Positions 52,765 to 62,369 of a stretch of 64,000 bases of DNA are shown here, piece after piece. A model generated the notes under the pieces. That model was given only the letters and a program-made list of their open reading frames with translations, ran no database searches and was not told the DNA's origin. Position 1 is the stretch's first letter. The number at the start of each line of letters is the position of its first letter. The stretch lies in the NCBI GenBank assembly GCA_965247505.1, contig OZ252020.1, positions 4,154,001 to 4,218,000 on the forward strand. The letters run 5' to 3'. This DNA is from CAIYRG01 sp965247505. GTDB lineage: Bacteria > Pseudomonadota > Alphaproteobacteria > Micropepsales > Micropepsaceae. The position numbers and the translations under genes were made by a program.

Positions 52765-54354
52765 CTATTCGAGTGCAGTGACCGATGCGGGATTGGTATC
52801 TTCAAGCTTCGAACGCCCGTAATGGTAGTCCGAAGCTTCGGTTTCATCGCTTCCCTTGGTCCAGGAAATGCGATTGAACAGCGGCGTTAAACCGTAAGTC
52901 AGCCCGGAATTGATGATCATCGCATAAAGCGCAGCGTAGCCTGGCACCGTCAACACGGCTGCATCTAACTCGTAGATGGAGGAGTTGAAATCATTCGTCG
53001 AGACCATCCAAGTTCCGACCGCAATCCCCGCGGCCCAGCCCGTGAACAGCGCATAGGGATTAAGCCAACGCGTATAGAGGCCGAGGATGACCGTTGGGAA
53101 GGTTTGGCTCATCCAAATTCCGCCCAATAGCTGCAATGTGATTGCGTATTGCGGTTGTAATCCCAAGATGAAAACTAATGCGCCGACTTTGACGACTAAT
53201 GAGACGATTTTGGCGGTTTTCGCTTCCTGCTTGGCAGTCATATTGGGGTTGATAAAGGCCCGGTGAATGTTGCGCGTGTAAAGATTGGCCGCTGCGATCG
53301 ACATAATCGCTGCGGGAACAAGCGCACCAATGCCGATTGCCGCAAAGGCAACCCCGGCAAACCAATCGGGGAAGCTATGAAGGATCAATGCAGGGACAGC
53401 AAAATTATTGCCGTCCGCGGCAAAACCTTCTGCATATTCCGGCATGTCCGAGACGCCGGCATAAATCGCCATGAAACCGGTGAGCGCAAGCAGCCCAAGC
53501 AGGAAGGAGTAGGCGGGCAAAAACACGGCATTGCGCTGGATCACGACAGCGCTTTTCGCGCTTAGGATGCCTGTAATGCTGTGCGGATAGAGAAAGAGCG
53601 CAAAGGCCGAGCCAAGCGCGAGCGTGATATATCCCGAATAGAGCCCAAGGCTCCACTCTGCAGGCGCGGGCAAAATAAGGCGCTCGACTGGGATGCTCGA
53701 AAACATCGCTTCATAGCCGCCGAGCTGCGCTGGGATGATCGTAACCATCGCGATCACCGTGATCCAAATCAGGACGTCCTTGACTATTGCAATCAAGGCC
53801 GGCGCGCGAAGACCGCTATTGTAAGTAAACGCAGCCAGAACAACGAAGGCGATCGTCAGCGGAAGATGCGCTGCAAGGCCTTCGGCGCGCACGCCCATGG
53901 CGCCGATGACCACTTGGAGCCCGACAAGCTGCAAAGCAATATAGGGCATGGTGGCGACAATGCCTGTTATTGCGATTGCCAATGCCAACCATCGATTTCC
54001 GAAGCGGCCCTGCACGAAATCGGCGGCAGTGATGTAGTTTTTCTTATGCGCAACAGCCCAGAGGCGGGGGAAGAACAAAAATAAGATCGGGTAGATGAAT
54101 AGCGTGTAGGGCAGGGCGAAGAAGCCAAGCGCGCCCGTGCCGAAGATAAATGCAGGCACCGCGATGAATGTGTATGCGGTGTAAAGATCGCCCCCCAGAA
54201 GAAACCAAGTGACGATCGTTCCGAACCGTCGGCCGCCCAGGCCCCATTCGTGCAGCTGGTCAAGATCGCCACGACGCCAACGCCCAGCGACAAAGCCCAC
54301 TACCGTGATGGCGCCGAAAAGCAGCACAAAAACTGTTATTGCTGTGTAATTCAC
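52765..54354 (-). CDS. Sodium:solute symporter (SSS/SLC5), MctP-like monocarboxylate transporter
   Basis: The 529-residue membrane protein has about 13 hydrophobic segments. SSS signatures include GLGGRRFGTIVTWFLLGGDL, YTAYTFIAVPAFIFGTGALG, ITAADFVQGRFGNRWLALAI, and AAIGIGALVPAAIMSIAAAN near the sodium-site helices. The start is GTG (54354) after AGGGGGCGG. The DUF3311 protein gene immediately upstream is the common small partner of MctP-type monocarboxylate/alanine transporters. It probably imports lactate, pyruvate, acetate or short amino acids with Na+ or H+. Confidence 0.88.
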   Translation of the reverse strand: MNYTAITVFVLLFGAITVVGFVAGRWRRGDLDQLHEWGLGGRRFGTIVTWFLLGGDLYTAYTFIAVPAFIFGTGALGFFALPYTLFIYPILFLFFPRLWAVAHKKNYITAADFVQGRFGNRWLALAIAITGIVATMPYIALQLVGLQVVIGAMGVRAEGLAAHLPLTIAFVVLAAFTYNSGLRAPALIAIVKDVLIWITVIAMVTIIPAQLGGYEAMFSSIPVERLILPAPAEWSLGLYSGYITLALGSAFALFLYPHSITGILSAKSAVVIQRNAVFLPAYSFLLGLLALTGFMAIYAGVSDMPEYAEGFAADGNNFAVPALILHSFPDWFAGVAFAAIGIGALVPAAIMSIAAANLYTRNIHRAFINPNMTAKQEAKTAKIVSLVVKVGALVFILGLQPQYAITLQLLGGIWMSQTFPTVILGLYTRWLNPYALFTGWAAGIAVGTWMVSTNDFNSSIYELDAAVLTVPGYAALYAMIINSGLTYGLTPLFNRISWTKGSDETEASDYHYGRSKLEDTNPASVTALE

Positions 54355-54373
54355 GCCGCCCCCTAGCGGTTAT

Positions 54374-54589
54374 CTAGTCTGTCTTGCGAAAGACGATCCA
54401 CGTCAGGGCAGGCGTGATGAACACCCAGAGAAATTGGTACCAGTAGAAGAAAGGCAGTCCGTAAATGGATGGCTCGACAACATTGTAGAACGGCACCCAG
54501 ACCAGACCCAGAAAGGGAATCAAAAGCAGCAAACGCCAACGGCGATCGCCGCCTTTTTGTCCTGAAGTCTTGGTGCTTTCCCCAGCCAT
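54374..54589 (-). CDS. DUF3311 small membrane protein, partner of SSS symporter
   Basis: The 71-residue protein has two hydrophobic segments (WRLLLLIPFLGLVWVPFYNV and PFFYWYQFLWVFITPALTWI) and the DUF3311 pattern including a proline-rich turn between them. It overlaps no other gene and ends 20 bases before the symporter start, so the two are co-translated. Its role is probably assembly or stability of the transporter. Confidence 0.85.
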   Translation of the reverse strand: MAGESTKTSGQKGGDRRWRLLLLIPFLGLVWVPFYNVVEPSIYGLPFFYWYQFLWVFITPALTWIVFRKTD

Positions 54590-54644
54590 GGCCCAAATTT
54601 GCCGGGGGACGCCTAAGAGTCAAGTTGGATTGCTGTTTTGCCCG

Positions 54645-55007
54645 CTATTTTGCCTGCCGGAAAAAACAGTTTGGCGCGCCGGTGTGGCAGGCAGGGCCGG
54701 TCTGATCAACTTTCAAGAGCAACGTGTCGCCGTCGCAGTCAATCCGGGCCTCCCGGAGCTTTTGAGTATGACCCGAGGTTTCGCCTTTTCGCCAAAGCTT
54801 CGCTCTTGAGCGCGACCAATAGGTGACGTCCCCCGATGATAGAGTTAGGCGCAAAGCCTCTTCATTCATCCAAGCGACCATCAACACAGTATTTGCTGTT
54901 GCATCCTGAGCAACGCAGGCGACTAACCCGCTGGAATCAAATTTGACCTCAGCGACAAAATCGTCGTGCGATAGTTGTTCCTCGGGTTTGTCTTTGATTT
55001 CGTGCAT
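54645..55007 (-). CDS. hisI: Phosphoribosyl-AMP cyclohydrolase
   Basis: The 120-residue enzyme of histidine biosynthesis opens the purine ring of PR-AMP. Signatures are VLMVAWMNEEALRLTLSSGD, YWSRSRAKLWRKGETSGHTQ, the metal aspartates in DCDGDTLLL, and the cysteines in TGPACHTGAPNCFF. The length matches stand-alone HisI of proteobacteria. The start at 55007 follows AGGAAG. No other his genes are near, as is usual for hisI placed apart in this class. It follows the lipocalin-like gene by four bases. Confidence 0.92.
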   Translation of the reverse strand: MHEIKDKPEEQLSHDDFVAEVKFDSSGLVACVAQDATANTVLMVAWMNEEALRLTLSSGDVTYWSRSRAKLWRKGETSGHTQKLREARIDCDGDTLLLKVDQTGPACHTGAPNCFFRQAK

Positions 55008-55011
55008 CTTC

Positions 55012-55311
55012 CTAAACGCGCGCCCCGGAAAACGAGCCGGACCCCATTGCACCAAATTTTACATTGCCGGACATAGTGTCGCCATCGAGTGTTCCAGAAA
55101 ATTCAATCTTTAACGGCATGGGCTTTGTTATTCGCGCGTTCCACGAAAAATCATTGCCGTTGATTTCACCATCTTCCAGCTCGGCGCTGCCGCCATTTGA
55201 CGCTTCTGCGGTGCCGGTCAGCTTCGACCCATCGCTTGTTAATGTAACGGTCGAATCTTGCGGTCCCAGGGGCGTCTGCACCGTGATCTTCCAGCTTCCG
55301 TCGACCGGCAT
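55012..55311 (-). CDS. Small beta-barrel-like protein of unknown function
   Basis: The 99-residue protein starts MPVDGSWKITVQTPLGPQDS after GGAGATAATT. It is rich in alternating strands and Gly/Ser turns (GSKLTGTAEASNGGSAELED, KIEFSGTLDGDTMSGNVKFG), a pattern like a small lipocalin or fatty-acid-binding-type barrel. There is no signal peptide. It is in the run metC - this gene - hisI, with only four bases to hisI. I do not recognise a named family. Confidence 0.7.
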   Translation of the reverse strand: MPVDGSWKITVQTPLGPQDSTVTLTSDGSKLTGTAEASNGGSAELEDGEINGNDFSWNARITKPMPLKIEFSGTLDGDTMSGNVKFGAMGSGSFSGARV

Positions 55312-55356
55312 AATTATCTCCAAAATACTTTTCAATATTATCGACGTGTATACTTA

Positions 55357-56505
55357 TCAGTATAAACGCATTAATCCGACGCCAATATCGGCCATAAGAT
55401 CCTCGGCATCTTCGAGACCGATGTGAAAGCGAACGATTGGCCCCTTATCCTTTGGACCCGGAAAGCTTCTGCGGAAATGCGCGGGGAGCACGAGGCTCTC
55501 ATATGCACCCCATGAATAGCCAATACCAAAATGCTTCAGCCCGTCGACAAATGCCGCCACATTCTCGGAGGTAAACTCATTCTGAAAAATGACACTAAAT
55601 AGCCCCGGCGCACCGGTGAAATCGCGCCTCCACAGATCATAGCCCGGATCACTCTCCAACGCCGGATAAAGGACGCGCGCGATTTCGGGACAAGTTTGCA
55701 ACCAGCGCGCAATTTTAACCGCGCTTTCCTGCTGTCGCGCCATGCGGACAGCGAGGGTTCTTAAGCCGCGCAATATCATGAACGCATCGTCCGGGCTCAA
55801 GCACAGCCCAATATCGCCGTGGGTTTCGACAAGTCTCTTCTGATGCTTTGGGTTTACGGTGACGCTGCCGGCATTGGCGTCCGCGTGGCCGCCGAAATAT
55901 TTCGTCGCCGCTTGAACCGAATAGTCGACGCCGTGCGCGATGGCGTCAAAATAAAGTGGCGTTGCCCAAGTATTATCGAGGATGACCGCAATGTCTTTTT
56001 CGTGCGCAGCTTTTGCAATTGCTGGAACATCCTGCACCTCGAAGGTGATCGAACCCGGGCTCTCTATAAATATCGCGGACGTGTTTGACTGAAATAATGC
56101 CGTAACTTCCTCGGGTGAGGCAGCGGCGGGGAAGTACTTCGTCTCGATGCCGTAGCGTTTCGCCACACGATCGCAAAACAGACGCGTCGGGCCGTAAATG
56201 GAATCGGTTACGAGTATTTGGTCTCCTGCGCTCGCCGCACTGAGAATGGCAAGCGAGCAGGCGGAAAGCCCGGACGGCGTAAGTACGGTTTTTGCGCCGC
56301 CCTCAAATTCGCAGATTGCTTCTTCAAGCGCACGCGTTGTTGGAGTCGCCCGTCGGCCATAGAGGTAAGGCTGGTTACCCGTGCGAAGGGTCTCGCTATC
56401 AGGGAAAATGATTGTCGAGGCCCGGTAAACCGGCGTGTTGACGGCGCCAACATGCTCGGATGGCTTGCGTCCCGCCTCGATAATTTTGGTTTCTTTCTTG
56501 CTCAC
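55357..56505 (-). CDS. metC: Cystathionine beta-lyase
   Basis: The 382-residue PLP enzyme of the Cys/Met metabolism family has YGRRATPTTRALEEAICEFE at the N-terminal active site (Tyr-x-Arg), SGLSACSLAILSAASAGDQI, VILDNTWATPLYF, and the PLP lysine in SVQAATKYFGGHADANAGSV. It cleaves cystathionine to homocysteine, pyruvate and ammonia, and the YGRRxTPT form is typical of beta-lyases. The start is GTG (56505), five bases after the POT gene stop. With cysK and sseA upstream on the same strand it marks a sulfur amino-acid neighbourhood. Confidence 0.9.
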   Translation of the reverse strand: MSKKETKIIEAGRKPSEHVGAVNTPVYRASTIIFPDSETLRTGNQPYLYGRRATPTTRALEEAICEFEGGAKTVLTPSGLSACSLAILSAASAGDQILVTDSIYGPTRLFCDRVAKRYGIETKYFPAAASPEEVTALFQSNTSAIFIESPGSITFEVQDVPAIAKAAHEKDIAVILDNTWATPLYFDAIAHGVDYSVQAATKYFGGHADANAGSVTVNPKHQKRLVETHGDIGLCLSPDDAFMILRGLRTLAVRMARQQESAVKIARWLQTCPEIARVLYPALESDPGYDLWRRDFTGAPGLFSVIFQNEFTSENVAAFVDGLKHFGIGYSWGAYESLVLPAHFRRSFPGPKDKGPIVRFHIGLEDAEDLMADIGVGLMRLY

Positions 56506-56510
56506 TAGGC

Positions 56511-58334
56511 TTACTTTTTGATGACCGTTCCAGTGTCGGGCGCCATCGCCTTGGGCGTCGGGCCGCCAGGCGAGAGATGAATTTCATGGGTCCAATGGCG
56601 CAATATCGGGCTGAGCGCAAAGAAAACCATTCCGGAGCCAAGTCCGATCCATCCAATCCAATTAAAGACCCCCATGGATGTCTCCAACGCCAGCTGTGGG
56701 TTGAGAACTTGCCCGCCCACGGTTTCCGTGCCCGCCATCTGCGCAACAAAGCCACCAAGATATAGCGCCCAAGAGCTGGATAGAAACCAGATTGCCATCA
56801 TTGTTGAAAGTAGGGCCGGCACTGAAAGCTTGGTCATTTGGGAGAGGCCAACCGGTGAGAGGCAAAGCTCACCGGTGGTGTGCAGAAGATAAGCGAGAAC
56901 AAGGAAAATGAGCGGAATTCGAAAATTTTCGTCGGCAAATTGCGCCGACCAAACAAGGAGCATGAATCCTAAGCCAATTTGAACCAGCGCAAGTCCAAAT
57001 TTGATGAACGGATCGGGATCGCGCGAATATTGACCCAGTTTCACCCACAGCAGCGAAAACACCGGTGCGAAAAGTAAAATGAACCCGGCATTGAATGACT
57101 GCGTTTGCCCCGCGGTTACCGTCAGATATCCTTGGTTTGGGAGCTGCGTGTTTCGCTCCGCAAAGAGGTTCATGGACGATCCGGCTTGTTCGAACAATGT
57201 CCAGAAAACGACAGAGCCTGAGATCAAAATAAGCGCCGTCAACATTCGCTCGCGCTCGATCTTGTCGCATTTGGTAATGAGAAACCAGGCGACATAGCCA
57301 AGGATAATGATGGAGCCTGCCGAAAGTAGTGTTCCTACGGCCTGCGAGTGCTGAACGATGAACCAGATAAAACCGACGCCTAGAAGCCCACCAAGATAAA
57401 CCAGATGTTCTTGGTTGAGAGGGCCAAGGACGGGCTGCGCAAGTTTTTCTGGGTCGGGTGGTTCGCCATGCCCCTCCAATGCCTCCTTGCCGCGCACAAA
57501 TACGATGTACCCCGCAAGCATACCAACGCCAGCAAGCCCAAACCCGGCCCACCAACCGACTGTCTGTCCCAAAAGGCCACAAAGAATGGAGGCCCAGAAC
57601 GCTCCCATATTGATCCCGTAGTAATAGAGCGTAAAGCCGGGGTCGCGTCTTGGATCGCCTTGTGGGTAGAGCTGTCCAACAATCGTTGAGATATTCGGTT
57701 TCAAAAAACCAACGCCCATAATAATAAGGGACAATGCGAGGTAGAATAGACCGACGTAAAAACCGTTACGTACCTCGGCGGTTTCAATTTCATCATTCGG
57801 AATAATTTGAGGAAGCGGACTGCCTGCCGGGAGCCCTTGCACACTGATCCCGATACCGTTTTCCGCTATTCCATATTCATATGGCACACCATCGACGATC
57901 AGGTTTGATTCTGTGATGCCAGCATTTCGCGTGATCTGAATCTCATAGTTTTGATCTTCGTAAACTAGGAATTGACGAGCGGGTGCGCCTTCCGCAGCCA
58001 TCAAGAAATGTCCGGCGACAAGAAGGAGGGCGCCATAGGCAATCGCTTTGCGCGTTCCAATATAACGGTCCGCGAGCACGCCGCCGATCAAAGGAAGTAG
58101 AAAGACCATTGATGTGTAGGAGCCGTATTGAGAGGTGGCGAACGCATCATCGAAGAGAAAATGCTGTGTCAGATAAAATATGAGGATAGCGCGCATTCCA
58201 TAATAGGAAAACCGTTCCCACATCTCGGCAAAGAACAGGACCTTCAAGCCGCGTGGATGATTTCGCATCTGGAGAAATACAGGAATCCCCGTGGCGAGGG
58301 TGATTACAATTCCGACTAGGACGACGACATTCAT
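56511..58334 (-). CDS. POT/PTR family proton-dependent oligopeptide transporter
   Basis: The 607-residue MFS transporter is of the POT family. The signature FFAEMWERFSYYGMRAILIF (E-x-x-E-R-F-x-Y-Y-G) is on helix 1, with GGVLADRYIGTRKAIAYGAL on the helix 2-3 loop and FLKPNISTIVGQLYPQGDPR with GFTLYYYGINMGAF marking helices 4-5. An inserted soluble segment (about residues 115-180) is longer than usual. It imports di- and tripeptides with protons. It lies between the GNAT gene and metC, with five bases to metC. Confidence 0.9.
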   Translation of the reverse strand: MNVVVLVGIVITLATGIPVFLQMRNHPRGLKVLFFAEMWERFSYYGMRAILIFYLTQHFLFDDAFATSQYGSYTSMVFLLPLIGGVLADRYIGTRKAIAYGALLLVAGHFLMAAEGAPARQFLVYEDQNYEIQITRNAGITESNLIVDGVPYEYGIAENGIGISVQGLPAGSPLPQIIPNDEIETAEVRNGFYVGLFYLALSLIIMGVGFLKPNISTIVGQLYPQGDPRRDPGFTLYYYGINMGAFWASILCGLLGQTVGWWAGFGLAGVGMLAGYIVFVRGKEALEGHGEPPDPEKLAQPVLGPLNQEHLVYLGGLLGVGFIWFIVQHSQAVGTLLSAGSIIILGYVAWFLITKCDKIERERMLTALILISGSVVFWTLFEQAGSSMNLFAERNTQLPNQGYLTVTAGQTQSFNAGFILLFAPVFSLLWVKLGQYSRDPDPFIKFGLALVQIGLGFMLLVWSAQFADENFRIPLIFLVLAYLLHTTGELCLSPVGLSQMTKLSVPALLSTMMAIWFLSSSWALYLGGFVAQMAGTETVGGQVLNPQLALETSMGVFNWIGWIGLGSGMVFFALSPILRHWTHEIHLSPGGPTPKAMAPDTGTVIKK

Positions 58335-58442
58335 CTAATTTCTCTCGGTGAGGTGCTTGCTAGGCTAGAGCTTGCCCGGTCGGGCGGTAATGGCTTGGTG
58401 GCAATTTGCTTGCGCCCTGCCTGATACGGCATGGCTATTTGA

Positions 58443-59009
58443 CTAAATTGCATGCTCTGGAACTTTCATGTCTGCCGGAACGGTAATCGTTTTCTCGCCT
58501 CGCGCGTGTACGCCAAACCCTGCGCGTTGATAGGTGGAAAGTGCCTTTCGGTGATCGAGCGTGCAAGTGCTGACGAGCAGCCCTGTGATCGGCTTTGCCC
58601 ATGCAGGCTCAATTGCTTGATATAAAAACCATGGACCTATGCGACGCCCGATAAAGTCAGGTGTAAGTCCAAAATAAGCAAGCTGACATATATTTTTCTC
58701 GCTGAAATCAAGTTCGGCAAATCCTGCAGGCACTCCGGCAATAAGGAGAATATAGAGTTCCAGCGTGTCACTCATGAGGTGAGCGGTAAGTTCTTCGTCG
58801 CTCCAGCAGCGCCTTTCTGTCCATAGGTAGTCTCGCCCCACTGCATTGTAGAGATAACGGTAAAAATGCGCCGGCGGATCATATGCTCGCAAGATGGCGG
58901 TTTTGAGCATGGGGGGAGGCGGCGGAGTGCCAGGTGGGAACGCCTCCATCTCAAGATAGGTAACGGTGGCGGTAACCTCACAGCCGTCGGAATTTGTGCG
59001 TTCCGTCAT
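58443..59009 (-). CDS. GNAT-family N-acetyltransferase
   Basis: The 188-residue acetyltransferase has a GNAT-like core: YILLIAGVPAGFAELDFSEK, QLAYFGLTPDFIGRRIGPWF (acetyl-CoA loop R-R-I-G-P) and LDHRKALSTYQRAGFGVHAR. Its ATG overlaps the stop of sseA (ATGA at 59006-59009), so it was translationally coupled to it. The substrate is unknown. With the IS256 in sseA its expression may now depend on the remaining transcript or the IS. Confidence 0.8.
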   Translation of the reverse strand: MTERTNSDGCEVTATVTYLEMEAFPPGTPPPPPMLKTAILRAYDPPAHFYRYLYNAVGRDYLWTERRCWSDEELTAHLMSDTLELYILLIAGVPAGFAELDFSEKNICQLAYFGLTPDFIGRRIGPWFLYQAIEPAWAKPITGLLVSTCTLDHRKALSTYQRAGFGVHARGEKTITVPADMKVPEHAI

Positions 59010-59726
59010 TCGCACCCAGGTCCGATCTCGATCGGCGCATTCTCCATGGAGCCCCATTCGACCCAAGATCCGTCATAAAGCGCAAGTCTATTTGCGCCGG
59101 CAATATTCGCGGCGAGGGTGACAATGGCGGCGGTAATGCCCGATCCGCAAGTGGTAGTGATTGGGCGGGAGAGATCGATCGCATTTTTCGAGAAAATTGC
59201 GCGCAGGTCGTCTGCCGAAACTAGGGTTCCGTCATCATTTACGAGATCAGCATAATAGACGTTGACGCTGCCGGGAATGTGACCGGGTTTTACGCCTGGC
59301 CGCGGTTCCTGCTCAGTTCCGGCAAAACGCGTTGGGCTGCGCGCATCCAAAATCTGCTCGGAACGGGTCTGCAGATTGGCAAGCATGTCGCCGCTTCCTC
59401 GTAGGCGCTCCGGCTTTAGAACCGGGACGAACATTCCGGGGGGATTATTAGGAAGAGAAGATTCCGTTGGGCGATGTTCTCTGCGCCATTTTGGCAGCCC
59501 ACCGTCGAGCACGGCACAGTTATCATGCCCCATGGCCTTGAAGGCCCACCAAACTCGCGGTGAGGAGTAAATTCCCTTTGCGTCATAGACCATCACAAAA
59601 TGATTATTGCTGATGCCCAGGTTTTGTACCGCAGCCGCAAAATCATCCGTCCGTGGCATCATGTGTGGCAGTGCCGATGTTTCACCGGCAACTAAGTCGA
59701 TATCAAAAAACGCGGCACCTGGAATG

Positions 59727-61176
59727 GGGGATGTCCCGGTCGATGTTGAAAAGTTGAGGTAGGTGTCGCTCTCCTGGAGCCGTTAGGCTCCGGGTGCTGC
59801 AAACCCAAAAGGGAGAACGACACCATGGGAAATAATATCCGTAGTTCCAGCCGCCCGAAAGCCCTTGCCCCCTCGATTCCTATGCCGCCCCTGGCGGACG
59901 CGATGGACGCAGTCCATCTCAGCGTGGATCGGTTTTGTCTTCTGGCCGGGGTCGAGGCCTTGGCCGAGATGATGGAGGAGGACGCCACGACCGTGTGCGG
60001 GGCCTGACATCGCCGCCATGGGGACCGTCGAGGTTATCGCTGGGGCAGGACACATAGCGAGATCGGCTACCACGGCGGCAAAGTGAAGGTGGCCCGGCCA
60101 CGGGTTCGTGAGCGGGCGGGCAAAGAGGTGAGCTTGGAGAGTTGGCAGGCGCTACGCGATGGCAACCTGCTGCTCGAGTGGGCGCTCAACCTGATGGTGC
60201 TGAACGTGTCGACCCGCAAGTACCACCGCGCGGTCCGTCTGCCCGAGGGCGAGCTGGCGAAAGCGCGTGGCGACGGCACCTCGAAGTCGGCCGTTTCCCG
60301 GCGCTTTGTGGCGCTGTCACGCAAGAAGATGAAGGCCGGGCTCGCCTCGGATCTCTCGGAACTCGACCTGCTAGTCATCCAGATCGACGGTCTGCATGTC
60401 GGCGACCATGTCCTGATGGCGGCGATCGGCGTCGATGGCAACGGCGACAAGCATGTCCTGGCCGTGGTCGAGGGGGCGACGGAGAACACGGTCATCGTCC
60501 AGGCCTTGATCGACAATCTCCTCGCCAGGGGGCTCGATCCAACACTGCCGCGGCTGTTCATCGTCGATGGCGCGAAGGCACTCAGCAAAGCGATCCGAAA
60601 CACCTTCGGTGTGGCCGCCGCCATCCAGCGCTGCCAGGTCCACAAGGGCCGTAACATCATCGAGCGCCTGCCCCAACATTTGCACGCGAGCGTCAAGAAG
60701 GCGCTCCGTCAGGCCTGGGACCAGGACGACGCAAACAAGGCCGAGCGGCTCTTGCGCAACCTGGTCCGGCGTCTGGAGCATGAGGAACCGGGCGTCTCGG
60801 GCAGCATCTTGGAGGGGCTGGAGGAGATCCTCACCGTCATCCGCCTCGGCCTACCGCACGAACTCCGGCGCTCGCTCGCCTGCACCAACATCGTCGAGAA
60901 CGCGCTCGGCACGGTGCGCCAGGTCACCCGCAACGTCAAACGCTGGAGACACGCCGAGATGGCGCTCAGATGGACCGCCGCCGGCCTGCTGGAGGCCCAG
61001 AAAACCTTCCGTCGCCTCAAGGCCTATCGCCAGCTGCCCATCCTCCGAAATGCTCTCCAGGAACACTTGAGAAAGGCTCAGGCCGACAGTGCCATTGAAA
61101 CCATCATGAAGGCAGCATAACATCATCAACCAGAGACGCCTGCCTCACGAATTTCAACAGAGATAGGGACATCGCC
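59727..61176 (+). mobile_element. IS256-family insertion sequence, copy 2 (1450 bp)
   Basis: Same ends as copy 1: GGGGATGTCCCGG at 59727 and, reversed, GGCGATGTCCCTATC at 61176. The target duplication is the 9-bp CCTGGAATG (59718-59726 and 61177-61185), inside sseA. Differences from copy 1 are a handful of single bases, so the copies diverged recently. Confidence 0.93.
59825..61120 (+). pseudogene. IS256-family transposase, copy 2, nonsense at codon 61
   Basis: The 431-codon frame from ATG 59825 is intact except for TGA at 60005-60007, where copy 1 has CGA (TTVCGA then stop, versus TTVCGARHRRHG). The catalytic region (VIQIDGLHVGDHV, RLFIVDGAKALSKAI, HEEPGVSGSILEGLEE) follows in the open part. 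A product from the ATG at 60083 would lack the N-terminal 86 residues. Other differences include KAGLAS for KAWLAS and IIERLPQ for IIGRLPQ. Confidence 0.88.
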
Positions 61177-61328
61177 CCTGGAATGTGTTCTAGCGCGTAC
61201 TCTGCTTGGGGGTCACGAGCATCACTGGGTAGATACCAAGTGGCATCGAGAATGCGTATGTCGGGATCGTGAAGATGCTCGTTAAGCCAATCCGTGGTTG
61301 CGAGAGGGTGCATACCCATTGCCGTACA

Positions 61329-62369
61329 TTACTCGTAAGGGGCGGACGGTGGGGTTGGTGGGTTACCGAGCCAATGCGGCACGGGAAGATCATTTGCTTT
61401 CAAGAACTCCGGATTGAACATCTTGCTTTGATAGCGGTTTCCGTAGTCAGCAAGCACAGTGACGATTGTGTGGCCGGGGCCCATCTGTTCGGCCAGATGT
61501 ACCGCTGCCGCAATGTTAATGCCGCTGGAGCCGCCCAAGCATAGGCCCTCATTTTCGATTAGCTCGAACACATAAGTCAGCGCCTCGGAATCAGGAATAC
61601 GAAATGCATCGTCAATCGGTGCGCCTTCGAGGTTGCCGGTCACGCGCCCTTGGCCGATCCCTTCGGTGATCGAGTTTCCTTCGCTTTTTAGCTCACCGGT
61701 TTTTACCCAGCTATAGATCGCCGCGCCCTCGGGATCTGCTGCAGCGATCACTATATTGGGATTGCGTTCTTTCAGCGCGAATCCTACGCCCGCAAGCGTT
61801 CCGCCGCTTCCAACCGCGCAAGTGAAGGCGTCGACTTTACCGCCGGTCTGGTCCCAAATTTCAGGACCCGTTGTCTCCAAATGCGCTTGTCTGTTCGCGA
61901 CATTGTCGAACTGGTTTGCCCACAAGGCTCCCCCCGGCCCGCTCTTTAATTGTTCCGCCAAGCGCCCAGAAAGTTTCACATAATTATTTGGATTTTTGTA
62001 AGGGACGGCCGGCACTTCAATTAGCTGAACTCCCAAGAGACGAAGTGCGTCTTTCTTTTCATTGCTCTGAGTCTCTGGAATCACAATAATTGTTTTTAAG
62101 CCAAACACATTTCCGACGACGGCCAGGCCAATTCCTGTGTTTCCGGCCGTTGCCTCGACGACGCTCCCGCCCCGGCTAACCTCACCGCTGTCCAGACCGG
62201 CACGGATTATGTACAGGGCGGCGCGATCCTTTACGGATTGCCCAGGGTTCATAAATTCGGCTTTGCCGAGGATTTCGCAGCCGGTTTTCTCGGACGGTCC
62301 GTTGAGGCGGATCAGCGGCGTATTTCCGATCGCGGCGAGCACGTCGGTTTTTACTTCAGACAAGGGCAT
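61329..62369 (-). CDS. cysK: Cysteine synthase (O-acetylserine sulfhydrylase)
   Basis: The 346-residue PLP enzyme has IGNTPLIRLNGPSEKTGCEI, the PLP lysine in NPGQSVKDRAALYI, the substrate loop EATAGNTGIGLAVVG, and GSGGTLAGVGFALKERNPN with EGIGQGRV. It makes cysteine from O-acetylserine and sulfide. The start at 62369 (MPLSEVKTDVLAAIGNTPL) is chosen by family length; a GGAA lies upstream. The C-terminal extension beyond ADYGNRYQSKMFNPEFL resembles the longer alphaproteobacterial form. sseA follows after nine bases, so it led a sulfur-metabolism operon. Confidence 0.93.
   Translation of the reverse strand: MPLSEVKTDVLAAIGNTPLIRLNGPSEKTGCEILGKAEFMNPGQSVKDRAALYIIRAGLDSGEVSRGGSVVEATAGNTGIGLAVVGNVFGLKTIIVIPETQSNEKKDALRLLGVQLIEVPAVPYKNPNNYVKLSGRLAEQLKSGPGGALWANQFDNVANRQAHLETTGPEIWDQTGGKVDAFTCAVGSGGTLAGVGFALKERNPNIVIAAADPEGAAIYSWVKTGELKSEGNSITEGIGQGRVTGNLEGAPIDDAFRIPDSEALTYVFELIENEGLCLGGSSGINIAAAVHLAEQMGPGHTIVTVLADYGNRYQSKMFNPEFLKANDLPVPHWLGNPPTPPSAPYE

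Larger units (their letters stand above)
59006..61319 (-). pseudogene. sseA: 3-Mercaptopyruvate sulfurtransferase gene split by IS256
   Basis: The 5' part (61319 to 61186) encodes HPLATTDWLNEHLHDPDIRI, LDATWYLPSDARDPQAEYAL and EHIPG. The 3' part (59717 to 59006) resumes AAFFDIDLVAGETSALPHMM and runs through VYDAKGIYSSPRVWWAFKAM, the second rhodanese domain, the active-site loop TTCGSGITAAIV (Cys with the CGSG-T pattern of mercaptopyruvate sulfurtransferases) and a stop at 59006. The element 59727-61176 with 9-bp duplication CCTGGAATG sits between. Joined, the protein is about 280 residues, normal for SseA. As it stands, no full enzyme can be made. It follows cysK and is coupled to the GNAT gene. 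Confidence 0.92.

Noticed and set aside
49801..61176. Composite transposon formed by the two direct IS256 copies carrying the transporter and sulfur genes between them
   Set aside because: Each copy has its own perfect target duplication (CAATGCGT and CCTGGAATG), and each splits a gene whose two halves match across the element. They are therefore two independent insertions.
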